A program made the translations under genes and the position numbers. DNA of 64,000 nucleotides from Cupriavidus basilensis OR16 (GTDB taxonomy: Bacteria; Pseudomonadota; Gammaproteobacteria; Burkholderiales; Burkholderiaceae), in the NCBI RefSeq assembly GCF_000243095.1, contig NZ_AHJE01000042.1, positions 1 to 64,000 of the forward strand, read 5' to 3'. The notes beneath the pieces were generated by a model. It made no database searches, had not been told where the DNA came from, and saw nothing but the letters and a program-made list of their open reading frames with translations. The first letter of the stretch is position 1; every line of letters starts with the position of its first letter. This document shows positions 31,465 to 45,552 of this stretch, piece by piece.

Positions 31465-32991
31465 TCAGTGGCTGGGCAGCAGTCGCGCCGGCAACAGCGC
31501 ATTCAGCGTGCCGCCCGCCAGCAGGCGGCTTGCCGTCTCGATATCCGGCGCGAAGAAGCGGTCCTTCTCGTAGTAGGCCACCTCCGCGCGCAGCAGGCTG
31601 CGTGCCTGCTCCAGCTTGGGCGAGCTCTTCAGCCCTTCGCGGAAGTCCAGGCCTTGGCAGGCGCCCAGCCACTCCACGGCCAGGATGCCGCGCACGTTCT
31701 CGGCCATCGGCCACAGGCGCTTGCCGGCATTCGGCGCCATCGACACGTGGTCCTCCTGGTTGGCCGAGGTCGGCAGGCTGTCGACGCTGTGCGGATGAGC
31801 CAGCGCCTTGTTGTCGCTGGCCAGCGCCGCCGCCGTGACCTGGGCAATCATGAAGCCCGAGTTGACGCCGCCGTTGGCCACCAGGAAGGGCGGCAGCTGC
31901 GACATGTGGCGATCCATCATCAGCGAGATGCGGCGCTCGGACAGCGAGCCGATCTCGGCGATCGCCAGCGCCAGGTTGTCGGCCGCCATCGCCACCGGCT
32001 CGGCGTGGAAATTACCGCCCGAAATCACGTCGCCCTCGGCGGCGAACACCAGCGGGTTGTCCGAGACCGCGTTGGCCTCCACGCCAAGGACCTCGGCGGC
32101 TTGCCGCAGCTGGGTCAGGCAGGCACCCATCACCTGCGGCTGGCAGCGCAGCGAGTAGGGATCCTGCACCTTGTCGCACTGCTCGTGCGAGCGCGCCAGT
32201 TCGCTGGTATCGGTCAGCAGATCGCGGTAGGCCGCGGCCGCGTCGATCTGGCCGCGCTGGCCACGCACCGCATGGATGCGCGCGTCGAACGGCGCGCGCG
32301 AGCCAAGCATGGCTTCCACGCTGAGGCTGCCGCAGACGGTGGCGGCGGCAAACAAGTCCTCGGCCTCGAACAGGCCGCGCAGCGCGTAGGCGGTGGACAC
32401 CTGGGTGCCGTTGAGCAGGGCCAGGCCCTCCTTGGCCGCCAGGGTCAGCGGCTCCAGGCCGGCGCGGGCCAGCGCCTGGCGCGCCGGCAGCCATTCGCCC
32501 TGGTAGCGGGCACGGCTTTCGCCCAGCAGCACCAGCGACATATGCGCCAGCGGCGCCAGGTCGCCGGAGGCGCCCACCGAACCCTTGAGCGGGATATGCG
32601 GATAGACCTCGGCATTGACCAGGGCAATCAGCGCGTCGATCACCTTGCGGCGGATGCCGGAGAAGCCGCGCGCCAGGCTGTTGATCTTGAGCAGCATGAT
32701 CAGCCGCACCATGGCGTCGTCGAGCGGCTCGCCCACGCCGGCGGCGTGCGACAGCACCAGCGAACGCTGCAGGTTCTCCAGGTCCTCGCGGGCGATGCGG
32801 GTCTGCGCCAGCAGGCCGAAGCCGGTATTGATGCCGTAGGCGCTGCGGCCTTCGGCGACGATGCTCTCGACGCAGGCCACGCTGGCGGCGATGGCCTCGG
32901 CGGCCCCCGCATCCAGGCTCACGCGCAGCGGCTGCAGATAGGCCTGGCGCAGTTGCGCCAGGGTCAGTTGACCGGGTTTCAGGTTAAGCAT
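31465..32991 (-). CDS. hutH: Histidine ammonia-lyase
   Basis: A 508-aa enzyme converting L-histidine to urocanate and ammonia. The Ala141-Ser142-Gly143 triad that forms the MIO electrophile is present in [16 protein letters not shown]. Also present are [22 protein letters not shown] and the C-terminal QEDHVSM. The ATG at 32991 lies 8 bases after the hutU stop; the open frame runs further up into hutU but the standard start is here. Confidence 0.96.
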   Translation of the reverse strand: MLNLKPGQLTLAQLRQAYLQPLRVSLDAGAAEAIAASVACVESIVAEGRSAYGINTGFGLLAQTRIAREDLENLQRSLVLSHAAGVGEPLDDAMVRLIMLLKINSLARGFSGIRRKVIDALIALVNAEVYPHIPLKGSVGASGDLAPLAHMSLVLLGESRARYQGEWLPARQALARAGLEPLTLAAKEGLALLNGTQVSTAYALRGLFEAEDLFAAATVCGSLSVEAMLGSRAPFDARIHAVRGQRGQIDAAAAYRDLLTDTSELARSHEQCDKVQDPYSLRCQPQVMGACLTQLRQAAEVLGVEANAVSDNPLVFAAEGDVISGGNFHAEPVAMAADNLALAIAEIGSLSERRISLMMDRHMSQLPPFLVANGGVNSGFMIAQVTAAALASDNKALAHPHSVDSLPTSANQEDHVSMAPNAGKRLWPMAENVRGILAVEWLGACQGLDFREGLKSSPKLEQARSLLRAEVAYYEKDRFFAPDIETASRLLAGGTLNALLPARLLPSH

Positions 32992-32999
32992 GTTCACGT

Positions 33000-34685
33000 T
33001 CAGGAGCCCTTCTTGGAGTTGATCATCGGCAGGTTCAGGCCCTGCTCTCGTGCACAGTCGATGGCGATGTCGTAGCCGGCATCCGCATGGCGCATCACGC
33101 CGGTGGCGGGATCGTTGTGCAGCACGCGGGCAATGCGCGCGGCGGCCTCGTCGGTGCCGTCGCACACGATCACCACGCCGGAATGCTGCGAAAAGCCCAT
33201 GCCGACGCCGCCGCCATGGTGCAGCGAAACCCAGGTCGCGCCGCTCGCGGTGTTGAGCAGCGCGTTGAGCAGCGGCCAGTCGGAGACCGCATCGGAGCCG
33301 TCCTGCATGCTCTCCGTTTCGCGGTTGGGGCTGGCGACCGAGCCGGAGTCGAGGTGGTCGCGGCCGATCACCACCGGCGCCGACAATTCGCCACTGCGGA
33401 CCATCTCGTTGAAGGCCAGGCCGAGCTTGGCGCGCAGGCCCAGGCCAACCCAGCAGATACGCGCCGGCAGGCCCTGGAAGCTGATGCGCTCACGCGCCAT
33501 GTCCAGCCAGCGGTGCAGGTGCGCGTCGTCGGGGATCAGCTCCTTGACCTTGGCGTCGGTCTTGTAGATATCCTGCGCGTCGCCCGACAGCGCGGCCCAG
33601 CGGAACGGGCCGATGCCGCGGCAAAACAGCGGGCGGATGTAGGCCGGCACGAAGCCGGGGAAATCGAAGGCGTTCGCCACGCCCTCTTCCTTGGCCATCT
33701 GGCGGATGTTGTTGCCATAGTCGAAGGTGGGCACGCCCATCTTCTGGAAATCCAGCATGGCTTGCACATGCTGCGCCATCGACTGCTTGGCGGCCTTGAC
33801 CACGCGGGCCGGCTCGGTCTGCGCGCGGTCGCGGTACTGGCCCCAGGTCCAGCCCACCGGCAGGTAGCCGTTGAGCGGATCGTGCGCGCTGGTCTGGTCG
33901 GTGACCATGTCCGGGCGCACGCCGCGGCGCACCAGTTCGGGCAGCACTTCGGCGGCGTTGGCGCACAGCGCGATGGATACGGCGCGTCCCTCGGCGGTGT
34001 ACTTGGCAATGCGGGCCAGCGCGTCATCGAGGTCGGTGGCCTGCTCGTCGACATAGCGCGTGCGCAGGCGGAAATCGATGCTGACCTGCTGGCATTCGAT
34101 GTTCAGCGAGCAGGCGCCGGCCAGCGTGGCGGCCAGCGGCTGCGCGCCGCCCATGCCGCCCAGGCCGGCGGTCAGCACCCAGCGGCCCTTGAGGTTGCCG
34201 TCGTAGTGCTGGCGCCCGGCTTCGACGAAGGTCTCGTAGGTGCCCTGCACGATGCCCTGGCTGCCGATATAGATCCAGCTGCCGGCGGTCATCTGGCCGT
34301 ACATGGCCAGGCCCTTGGCATCGAGCTCGTTGAAGTGTTCCCAGGTGGCCCAGTGCGGCACCAGGTTGGAGTTGGCGATCAGCACGCGCGGGGCGTTGCT
34401 GTGGGTCTTGAACACGCCAACCGGTTTGCCGGACTGCACCAGCAGGGTCTCGTCGTCGTTCAGCGTCTTGAGCGTCTCGACGATCTTGTCGTAGCACGCC
34501 CAGTTGCGCGCGGCGCGGCCGATGCCGCCGTACACCACCAGTTCCTTGGGGTTCTCCGCCACTTCCGGGTCGAGGTTGTTCATCAACATGCGCAGCGGCG
34601 CTTCGGTCTGCCAGCTCTTGGCATTCAGTTGGCTACCGCGCGGGGCGCGGATCTCTACATCGCGAAAGCGGTCGGTGTTGCTCAC
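33000..34685 (-). CDS. hutU: Urocanate hydratase
   Basis: A 561-aa urocanase that adds water to urocanate to give imidazolonepropionate using tightly bound NAD+. Cys411 in RICWVGLG matches the conserved cysteine (Cys410 in Pseudomonas putida). The NAD-binding [11 protein letters not shown] and [13 protein letters not shown] are intact. The start is GTG at 34685 with AAGGAA upstream. It is the first gene of the hut operon, 67 bp downstream of a palindromic operator. The next enzyme, HutI, is not encoded in this window. Confidence 0.96.
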   Translation of the reverse strand: MSNTDRFRDVEIRAPRGSQLNAKSWQTEAPLRMLMNNLDPEVAENPKELVVYGGIGRAARNWACYDKIVETLKTLNDDETLLVQSGKPVGVFKTHSNAPRVLIANSNLVPHWATWEHFNELDAKGLAMYGQMTAGSWIYIGSQGIVQGTYETFVEAGRQHYDGNLKGRWVLTAGLGGMGGAQPLAATLAGACSLNIECQQVSIDFRLRTRYVDEQATDLDDALARIAKYTAEGRAVSIALCANAAEVLPELVRRGVRPDMVTDQTSAHDPLNGYLPVGWTWGQYRDRAQTEPARVVKAAKQSMAQHVQAMLDFQKMGVPTFDYGNNIRQMAKEEGVANAFDFPGFVPAYIRPLFCRGIGPFRWAALSGDAQDIYKTDAKVKELIPDDAHLHRWLDMARERISFQGLPARICWVGLGLRAKLGLAFNEMVRSGELSAPVVIGRDHLDSGSVASPNRETESMQDGSDAVSDWPLLNALLNTASGATWVSLHHGGGVGMGFSQHSGVVIVCDGTDEAAARIARVLHNDPATGVMRHADAGYDIAIDCAREQGLNLPMINSKKGS

Positions 34686-35050
34686 GGGAATTCCTTGGGT
34701 CAGTAGGCCGGCTCGAACCGGTCTGTTCAGCCATGCTAGGTATGTATAGTGTTGTATATACAAGCATAGATAAATTGGGGTATTCCCGGAGACAAGCCTC
34801 AGACATGGACGAAAAAGTGCCGCCGTCATTACTTGAATGACGAAGGTGACGGAAAGTGCTTGTCGCTTCGAGCACGCCGCCAAGTACCGCGACATGGACG
34901 CCCCCCCCCCCTGCCACGGGCACGGAAATCCGCGATACGCAAGCGCGGTATCATGCTCCTGACCCGCCGCATGCCCTTGGCATCGATACGGCCCTTGCGA
35001 GCACGCCGGCGTCCCGGACGAGGCGGTCGCCGCAGAACCCCTGGACTCCC
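34686..35050. other. Divergent hutU / ABC-exporter intergenic region
   Basis: A 365-bp gap with the HutC-type palindrome near hutU and, toward the exporter, a homopolymer of 11 C at 34901-34911. The exporter frame is open through this tract to 34856, but no upstream start there is convincing. Confidence 0.5.
34752..34763. promoter_or_regulatory. Putative HutC operator
   Basis: TTGTATATACAA is a perfect 12-bp palindrome in an AT-rich patch upstream of hutU. It closely resembles HutC (GntR-family) operators of pseudomonads, which share a TTGTAT/ATACAA core. No hutC gene is in the window. Confidence 0.6.
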
Positions 35051-36883
35051 ATGCTGATGCGTTTCCTGGAACGGCTGATCGACCCGTTCCGCGCCCTCCC
35101 CGACACCCAGCCGCCCGGCCAGATCTGGCGCTTCTACGCCTATTACCTGCGGGAGGTATGGCCGGTCTTTGCGCTGCTCCTGTGCGTGGGGCTGGCTGGC
35201 GCGCTGATCGAAGTCTCGCTGTTCGGCTTTCTCGGCCGCCTGGTCGACCTGGCGCAAGCAACGCCGCCCGCCGATTTCTTCGCGCGCCACCGCGTCGAGC
35301 TGGCGTGGATGGCGGTGGTGGCGCTGCTGCTGCGTCCGTTCTTCAACGGCCTGCACGACATCCTCGTGCACCAGGTCATCAACCCGAGCCTGGGCAACCT
35401 GGTGCGCTGGCAGAATCACCGCTACGTGCTCAAGCAGAGCCTGTCGTTTTTCCAGAACGACTTTGCCGGGCGCATCGCGCAGCGCATCATGCAGACCGGC
35501 TTCTCGCTGCGCGATTCAGCGGTGCAGGCCGTGGATGCAATCTGGCATGTGTTGATCTACGCGGCCAGCTCCCTCTACCTGTTCGCGCAAGCCGACTGGC
35601 GCCTGATGATTCCGCTCGTGGCGTGGATCGCCTGCTACGTGAGCGCCATGCTGTACTTCACGCCACGCGTGAAAGCGCGCTCGGTAGCCGCCACCGGCGC
35701 GCGCTCGCGGCTGATGGGGCGCATCGTCGACGGCTATACCAATATCACCACGCTCAAGCTGTTCGCCCACACGCGCCATGAAGAAGACTACGCGCGCGAA
35801 GCCATGGCCGACCTGACCGACAAGGCGCGCCTGTCCGGGCGCATGGTCAGCGCCATGGATTTCACCGTGACCTCGCTCAATGGCCTGCTGATCGCCGGCA
35901 CCACCGGGCTGGCGCTGTGGCTATGGAGCCAGGGCCATGTCAGCGTCGGCGCGATTGCGCTGTCGACCGGACTAGTGATCCGCATCGTCAGCATGTCGGG
36001 CTGGATCATGTGGGTGATCAGCGGCATCTTCGAGAATATCGGCCAGGTGCAGGATGGCCTGCAGACCATCGCCGTGCCACGCACGGTCGGCGATCGCGGC
36101 AACGCGCAGGCGCTGCGCGTCACGCGCGCAGAGGTGCGCTTCGAAGGCGTGGGCTTTCACTACGGCAAGGGCTCGGGCGTGATCGAGAACATCGATCTGG
36201 TGGTGCGCCCCGGCGAGAAGATCGGCCTGGTCGGCCCGTCCGGCGCCGGCAAGTCGACGCTGGTCAACCTGCTGCTGCGGCTGTACGACGTGGAGCAAGG
36301 ACGCATCCTGATCGACGGCCAGGACATCGCCGGCGTGACGCAGGAAAGCCTGCGCGCACAGATCGGCATGGTGACCCAGGATACCTCGCTGCTGCACCGA
36401 TCGATCCGCGACAACCTGCGCTACGGCCGGCCCGGCGCCAGCGAGGCCGAGCTGCTTGCGGCAGCGGACGACGCGCATGCCGGCGAGTTCATTCCGCGTT
36501 TGCGCGACGCGCATGGCGCGACGGGCCTGGATGCCCAGGTGGGCGAGCGCGGCGTGAAGCTATCGGGCGGGCAGCGCCAGCGTATCGCGGTGGCGCGCGT
36601 GCTGCTGAAGAACGCGCCAATCCTGATCCTGGACGAAGCCACCTCGGCACTGGACTCCGAGGTGGAAGCCGCCATCCAGGAGAACCTGGAGACACTGATG
36701 CAGGGCAAGACCGTGATCGCCATCGCGCATAGGCTCTCGACCATCGCGCGCATGGACCGGCTGGTGGTGCTGCAGGATGGACGGATTGCCGAGAGCGGGA
36801 CGCATGCGGAGTTGCTGGCGCATGGGGGGCTTTATGCACGGCTGTGGGCGCATCAGACTGGGGGGTTTGTGGGGGTGGAATAG
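35051..36883 (+). CDS. ABC exporter, fused permease and ATPase
   Basis: A 610-aa half-transporter of the MsbA/multidrug type. Residues about 25-320 form a six-helix transmembrane domain ([20 protein letters not shown], then [39 protein letters not shown]). The nucleotide-binding domain has Walker [10 protein letters not shown] (Lys401), the Q-loop [10 protein letters not shown], signature [16 protein letters not shown], Walker [15 protein letters not shown] and H-loop IAHRLST. It should work as a homodimer in the inner membrane; the substrate is unknown. The start is placed at 35051 (MLMRFLERL); a second ATG six bases on is equally possible and no strong ribosome site is seen. Confidence 0.88.
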   Translation: MLMRFLERLIDPFRALPDTQPPGQIWRFYAYYLREVWPVFALLLCVGLAGALIEVSLFGFLGRLVDLAQATPPADFFARHRVELAWMAVVALLLRPFFNGLHDILVHQVINPSLGNLVRWQNHRYVLKQSLSFFQNDFAGRIAQRIMQTGFSLRDSAVQAVDAIWHVLIYAASSLYLFAQADWRLMIPLVAWIACYVSAMLYFTPRVKARSVAATGARSRLMGRIVDGYTNITTLKLFAHTRHEEDYAREAMADLTDKARLSGRMVSAMDFTVTSLNGLLIAGTTGLALWLWSQGHVSVGAIALSTGLVIRIVSMSGWIMWVISGIFENIGQVQDGLQTIAVPRTVGDRGNAQALRVTRAEVRFEGVGFHYGKGSGVIENIDLVVRPGEKIGLVGPSGAGKSTLVNLLLRLYDVEQGRILIDGQDIAGVTQESLRAQIGMVTQDTSLLHRSIRDNLRYGRPGASEAELLAAADDAHAGEFIPRLRDAHGATGLDAQVGERGVKLSGGQRQRIAVARVLLKNAPILILDEATSALDSEVEAAIQENLETLMQGKTVIAIAHRLSTIARMDRLVVLQDGRIAESGTHAELLAHGGLYARLWAHQTGGFVGVE

Positions 36884-36931
36884 AGCGGGTTGGTTGGGGG
36901 CTCGGGATTGATGCTGGCGGTTGTGGTTTTT

Positions 36932-37128
36932 GGGCCCAAGTGCCTCCATGCTCGGGTCTTTCGCTGTTTTTTTGAGCGGCGATGGCTGTTGAACCCAAGA
37001 GCCATACGACATCCCCAAAGAAAAGTGACCGGCAGCCCCCGCAGGGGGATGTCGTACGGCTCTTGGGTGCAAAAACCATCGCCGCTCAAAAAAACAGCGA
37101 AAGACCCCAGCATGGAGGCTCTTGGCCC
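36932..37128. repeat. Long fold-back (inverted repeat) element
   Basis: The left arm 36932-37016 and right arm 37045-37128 are inverted copies of about 84 bp, differing at roughly seven positions, around a 28-bp centre. Each arm contains a T7 or A7 tract next to GAGCGGCGATGG. The centre holds its own small CCCCC/GGGGG hairpin that overlaps the right arm. It lies between the convergent 3' ends of the ABC exporter and the chromate transporter genes and has no coding potential of its own. It looks like a dispersed palindromic repeat or MITE-like element; no terminal duplication was identified. Confidence 0.85.
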
Positions 37129-37165
37129 CAACAGCCAACACCGCATCATCCATCCACTATCAGGC

Positions 37166-37696
37166 TCAAACCAACCCCATCACCCCCGCCCCAGCCCCCA
37201 ACGCCACCAGCACCAGCGGATGCACCTTCGTCTTCAACATCAACCCGATAGTAACCACGGTCACCGCCACCGCGGTCCAGCGGTGATCCACGCTCGCGGC
37301 AAGGATCCAGCCGGTGGAAAACAGCAGGCCGATGGTCAGCGTGGCAAGGCCGCGCCGGATCAGGCCGGGCCAGCGCGCCTGCGGCGAGCGGCCGGCGAAA
37401 TACTCGAAACCAAGCGCAATCACGCTGGAGGGCCCGCAAATGCCAATCATGCCGACGATGGCGCCGGCCAGACCCGCCACCTGCCAGCCGAACAGGGCAA
37501 CGAACAAGATGTTTGGCCCAGGCGCGGCCTGCGAGATGGCGTACATGGCAGAGAACTGCGCGTCGCTCATCCAGGCGTTCGACTCCACCAGGAAGCGATG
37601 CATGTCGGGGATGGTGGTGCTGGCCCCGCCGATGGCAAGGAACGAGAGCAGCAGGAAATGCGTGAGCAGGCTGGAAAGCACGTTGGGCGAGCTCAT
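37166..37696 (-). CDS. chrA: Chromate transporter subunit (short CHR domain)
   Basis: A 176-aa membrane protein with one CHR domain: LLSFLAIGGASTTIPDMHRFLVE, the QAAPGPNILFVALFGW signature and GICGPSSVIALG. Its ATG overlaps the stop of the other CHR gene by four bases, so the two are translationally coupled and probably form a heteromeric short-chain CHR transporter. The family exports chromate or related oxyanions; resistance has not been shown for this pair. Confidence 0.85.
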   Translation of the reverse strand: MSSPNVLSSLLTHFLLLSFLAIGGASTTIPDMHRFLVESNAWMSDAQFSAMYAISQAAPGPNILFVALFGWQVAGLAGAIVGMIGICGPSSVIALGFEYFAGRSPQARWPGLIRRGLATLTIGLLFSTGWILAASVDHRWTAVAVTVVTIGLMLKTKVHPLVLVALGAGAGVMGLV

Positions 37697-38409
37697 TGGC
37701 GCGGCTCCTTGGCCTCGGGGGGCACGGCATCGATGCCATCATCGCTGGACGGCATGGCGGGCGCATCGATCGCAGCCGGCGCCAGTGGCGCATGCGCGCG
37801 CCGCGCCAGTTGCTCGCTGCGCCACTCCAGCACCAGGCCCATCGGCACCAGCACCGCCATCACCGGCACCAGCGGCCAGCGCAGCAGCCCGATGCCGGCA
37901 AACGCCGCGCCGCCGATCATCAACCCGCGCACGGTGCGCGGCTGGCTTTGCGCCAGCTTGAAGCCGGTCGACAACACCAGGCCCGCCGACACTGCCGTCA
38001 TGCCCGTCAGCATGCGCTGCACCGCCGCCACGTCGCGGTAGTGCTCATACAGCAGCATCAGCGCCAGCACGCCCACCATCGGCACCATCACCAGCCCCGC
38101 GAAGGCCGCCAGCGCGCCGCGCAGTCCGGCAAAGCGCAGGCCCAGCATCAGCGCGAGGTTGATCACGTTGGGGCCGGGCAGCACCTGCCCGAGGCTGAGC
38201 AGCTCGACGAAATCGCGGTCGCCAAGCCAGCGGTTGCGGTCCACCACGGCGCGCCGCACGAACGGCAGCACACCGCCGAAGCCTGAGAGCCCCATGCGGG
38301 CAAATTCGATGAACAGGCGCCGCGGTGTGGGCGGGGGTGCTAGCGCTACCATCGGATCGTCGCCGGCGGGGGAAGGAGTAACTGGCATCGCTTGTAACGG
38401 GAGAGACAT
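37693..38409 (-). CDS. chrA: Chromate transporter subunit (short CHR domain)
   Basis: A 238-aa partner of the preceding CHR protein. It has FARMGLSGFGGVLPFVRRAVVDRNRW and LSLGQVLPGPNVINLALMLG, with a charged C-terminal tail rich in Pro/Ala. The start at 38409 (MSLPLQAMPV) lacks a clear ribosome site, and internal ATGs at 38388 or later are possible. It lies about 95 bp downstream of parC, beyond a terminator. Confidence 0.83.
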   Translation of the reverse strand: MSLPLQAMPVTPSPAGDDPMVALAPPPTPRRLFIEFARMGLSGFGGVLPFVRRAVVDRNRWLGDRDFVELLSLGQVLPGPNVINLALMLGLRFAGLRGALAAFAGLVMVPMVGVLALMLLYEHYRDVAAVQRMLTGMTAVSAGLVLSTGFKLAQSQPRTVRGLMIGGAAFAGIGLLRWPLVPVMAVLVPMGLVLEWRSEQLARRAHAPLAPAAIDAPAMPSSDDGIDAVPPEAKEPRQ

Positions 38410-38450
38410 GGCCGCTCGGGACGGCACCCGAGCGTTGCGCCATGCGCGGT

Positions 38451-38486
38451 AAAGAAAAAAGCCCCGCGCATTGTCGCGCAGGGCCA
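38451..38486 (-). terminator. Rho-independent terminator of parC
   Basis: On the minus strand CCCTGCGCG pairs with CGCGGGG around a 5-base loop, followed by TTTTTT, just after the parC stop. It separates parC from the CHR genes. Confidence 0.8.
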
Positions 38487-38503
38487 GTTTGGGTTGACGC
38501 GGC

Positions 38504-40855
<2,352 letters not shown>

Positions 40856-40935
40856 GGATTGGCAAGAAGACGGCGCACCGCATCGTTGGCCGGGGCGCCG
40901 GTTGCATGTTGTTCGTTATGGTGTCCGGGATGGGA

Positions 40936-41733
40936 TCAAGGCATGTTGCGGCGGCCGCCGATCACCATCTTGACGCGATTGATTCCTGCCCCGCCCACCC
41001 CCGCGGGCGCGCCGCCCGGACGGTAGAAGCGATAGAACTGCAGCACCGTGCTGACATATTGCTGGGTCTCGGGGAAAGGCGGAATCTTGTTGTTGTAGCG
41101 CTGCACCGCGCCCTCGCCCGCGTTGTACGCGGCCAGCACCAGTTCGAGGTCGTTGGGGAACAGCTCCATCAGCCAGCGCAGGTAGCGCACGCCGGCCGAG
41201 ATATTGGTACGCGGATCAGCCAGCTTCTGCTCGACCGTACGCCGCGCATCGGCGCTGACGCCAAAGCGCGCGCCGGTGTCGGGAATCACCTGCATCAGCC
41301 CGATCGCGCCCTTGGGCGAGACCGCACCCGCATTGAAGCCGGACTCGACCGCCATCACGGCCTTGACCAGCTCCGGGTCCACATTCTGCGCCGCCGCGAT
41401 CTGGCGGATCATGGGTTCGACCGTGGCGATATTGGGATGATTGACGACGTAGCGGTAGAGCTTGTGCGTTTCCAGGTCGATCTGCTTGCCCGCGCCTGCA
41501 CCCGCACCCGCGCGGTATGGCAGCGGGCTCTTGAGCTCGCCACCGTTCTTCATGAACAGCGTGTAGCGCTCGTCCAGCTTCTGGTCCGAGAAATGCGCCA
41601 CGCCGTCGTCGTCGATGTAGCCATACAGCGCCGCGTGGGCCAGCGGCATGTAGCCCAGGCTGAGGCCGGCCAGCAGCATGCCGGCGGCAATCCATTGCCG
41701 GGGACGGGTGCTGCCAGGTCTGGTCTTAGCCAT
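40936..41733 (-). CDS. Lytic transglycosylase with DUF4124-type N-terminus
   Basis: A 265-aa secreted protein. The signal peptide spans about residues 1-34 (AAGMLLAGLSLGYMPLAHAA). A short DUF4124-like region (LYGYIDDDGVAHFSDQKL) is followed by an AGAGAGAG spacer and a C-terminal SLT domain with catalytic Glu130 in AVMAVESGFN, then GAIGLMQVIPDTG, ADPRTNISAGVRYL and LAAYNAGEGAV. It cleaves peptidoglycan glycan strands. AAGGAG before the ATG at 41733 decides the start over 41751. It lies between parE and parC with short gaps of 51 and 80 bp, so it is probably co-transcribed. Confidence 0.92.
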   Translation of the reverse strand: MAKTRPGSTRPRQWIAAGMLLAGLSLGYMPLAHAALYGYIDDDGVAHFSDQKLDERYTLFMKNGGELKSPLPYRAGAGAGAGKQIDLETHKLYRYVVNHPNIATVEPMIRQIAAAQNVDPELVKAVMAVESGFNAGAVSPKGAIGLMQVIPDTGARFGVSADARRTVEQKLADPRTNISAGVRYLRWLMELFPNDLELVLAAYNAGEGAVQRYNNKIPPFPETQQYVSTVLQFYRFYRPGGAPAGVGGAGINRVKMVIGGRRNMP

Positions 41734-41784
41734 CGGGACTCCTTGCGTCATGCAGGTATCGAACGGTTCGAATCGTGCCGCCTG

Positions 41785-43776
<1,992 letters not shown>

Positions 43777-44080
43777 GGAGTCGCTTGCTTAGTGGGATTC
43801 TCGGCCAGCCTTGGCGGGGCGCGGTTGCCGCACGCCAGCCAGGGGGGCCGGGCAGCCTGCATTGTAATGGAAGCGGGTAGCCGTCTTGATGCCAATCGTC
43901 ACCAACAATGGCTGTGCACGATTCGACATATTTGATGTTGCGAGCGACGCCGGGGCCGCGCCCGACGCCCTGCCGGGATGCGCGGTACACTCGCTCGCAC
44001 AGGCGCGGCCAAGGCGGTTCCGGACCGCGCCGACAAAACTAGAACAGCACTACGCACACCGAGCCAGGATGCAGGACGCC
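43777..44080. other. Divergent parE / MFS intergenic region
   Basis: About 300 bp without a gene. TACACT preceded by GC-rich sequence near 43987 is a weak possible -10 for the MFS gene. No convincing operator is seen. Confidence 0.3.
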
Positions 44081-45312
44081 ATGCAGAACACGATTCGACA
44101 CACACAAAGAAAACCACTCTCCCTCACAACAGTATTGATTTGCGGTGGACTACTCGTCACCTTATCGATGGGGATCCGGCACGGCTTCGGCCTGTTCAAC
44201 CTCCCGATCACGCAAACGCACGGCTGGAGCCGCGAGACCTTCGCCTTCGCGCTGGCGCTGCAAAACCTGATGTGGGGCGTGACCCAGCCGTTCACGGGCG
44301 CGCTGGCCGACAAGTTCGGCGGGTTCCGCATCATGCTCGCCGGCATCGCACTGTACGTGGTGGGCCTGGTCGTGATGGCCATGGCCACCTCGGGCACCGC
44401 CTTCGCGTCAGGCGCCGGCATCCTGATCGGCATTGCGCAGTCCGGCACCACCTACAGCGTGGTGTACGGCGTGATTGGCCGCGTGGCCAGCCCCGAGAAG
44501 CGCGTGTGGGCCATGGGCATCGCGGCGGCCGCGGGCTCGTTCGGGCAGTTCCTGATGATCCCGGTCGAGCAGACGCTGATCTCGACTGCGGGCTGGCAGA
44601 ACGCGTTGTTCATCCTGGCGGTACTGGCCTGCCTGATGCTGCCGCTGGCCTTCAGCCTGCGCGAGCCGCAAGGCGCGACCCACGCACCCGGCTTCCAGCA
44701 GACCATCGGCCAGGCCGTGCGCGAAGCGTTCGGCAACCGCAACTTCCAGTTGCTCACGCTTGGCTACTTCGTCTGCGGCTTCCAGGTGGTGTTCATCGGC
44801 GTGCACCTGGCGCCGTACCTCAAGACCGGGGCCTGAGCGATCCCAAGATCGCCACGGTGGCGCTGGCGCTGATCGGGCTGTTCAATGTGTTCGGCACGTA
44901 TAGTGCTGGCGCGCTCGGCCAGCGCGTGCCCAAGCGCTTCCTGCTGTCGCTGATCTACATCACCCGGTCCGTGGTGATTGCCGGCTACCTGCTGCTGCCG
45001 CTCACGGCCACCAGCACCTGGGTGTTCGCCGCGATGATGGGATTCCTGTGGCTGTCCACGGTGCCGCTGACCAACGGCATCATCGCGCAGGTGTTTGGCG
45101 TGCAGTACCTGTCGATGCTGTCGGGCGTGGTGTTTTTCTCGCACCAGATCGGCAGCTTCCTGGGGGCCTGGCTGGGCGGCTTCCTGTATGACCGTACGGG
45201 CACCTACAACACGGTGTGGATGATTGCGATCGGGTTGGGCGTCGTGGCAGCGCTGGTGAACCTGCCGATCCGCGAGCATGCGATCGCGCGGCCTCAGGCG
45301 GCGACGGCATGA
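44081..45312 (+). pseudogene. MFS transporter (oxalate/monocarboxylate type), frameshifted
   Basis: From the ATG at 44081 (AGGA upstream) the frame reads a normal MFS N-terminal half: LICGGLLVTLSMGIRHGFGLFNLPITQ, GALADKFGGFRIM, and six helices plus VGVHLAPYL-type sequence. It ends LKTGA-stop at 44836. The next frame carries on RGLSDPKIATVALALIGLFNVFGTYSAG with helices 7-12 to 45312. One missing G at 44824-44825 (restoring LKDRGLSDPK) explains the break. The intact protein would be about 410 aa. Family members move oxalate/formate or monocarboxylates. Confidence 0.82.
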
Positions 45313-45455
45313 GCACGGCGCGCCCCGCCGGCCTGGCGCTTCGGGCCGCCGGCTTCGCGGCGCTGGCCGGGGTGCTGGCGCTGGCCTTCATGGCCTACCT
45401 GCGGCCAGCGTTCATGGTGGATCTGACGAACATGGCGCTCGCCTGGTGCGGGTAA
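45309..45455 (+). CDS. 48-aa membrane protein coupled to the MFS gene
   Basis: The ATG at 45309 overlaps the MFS stop (ATGA), and the ORF encodes 48 residues with a single hydrophobic helix (AAGFAALAGVLALAFMAYL, about residues 13-31) followed by RPAFMVDLTNMALAWCG. The overlap implies translational coupling and suggests a small accessory subunit of the transporter. I do not recognise a family. Confidence 0.6.
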   Translation: MSTARPAGLALRAAGFAALAGVLALAFMAYLRPAFMVDLTNMALAWCG

Positions 45456-45486
45456 AGCGCGGAGAAGACCGACAGTCGCCCGTTGT

Positions 45487-45517
45487 CCCTCCCCTCGCCC
45501 GCGTGCGGGGGGGAGGG
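45487..45517. terminator. GC-rich hairpin between convergent genes
   Basis: CCCTCCC (45487-45493) pairs with GGGAGGG (45511-45517), with further G/C pairing inside. It lies between the convergent ends of the 48-aa ORF and uup. There is no T-run. Confidence 0.45.
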
Positions 45518-45552
45518 AGAGGGCGCCGTCGTCATGGCAGCTGGTGTTGGCC

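Noticed and set aside
29901..31838. Plus-strand open frame of 645 codons antisense to the hut permease
   Set aside because: Composition (runs of His, Gln, Arg, Asp) is typical of antisense shadows; the minus-strand permease is convincing.
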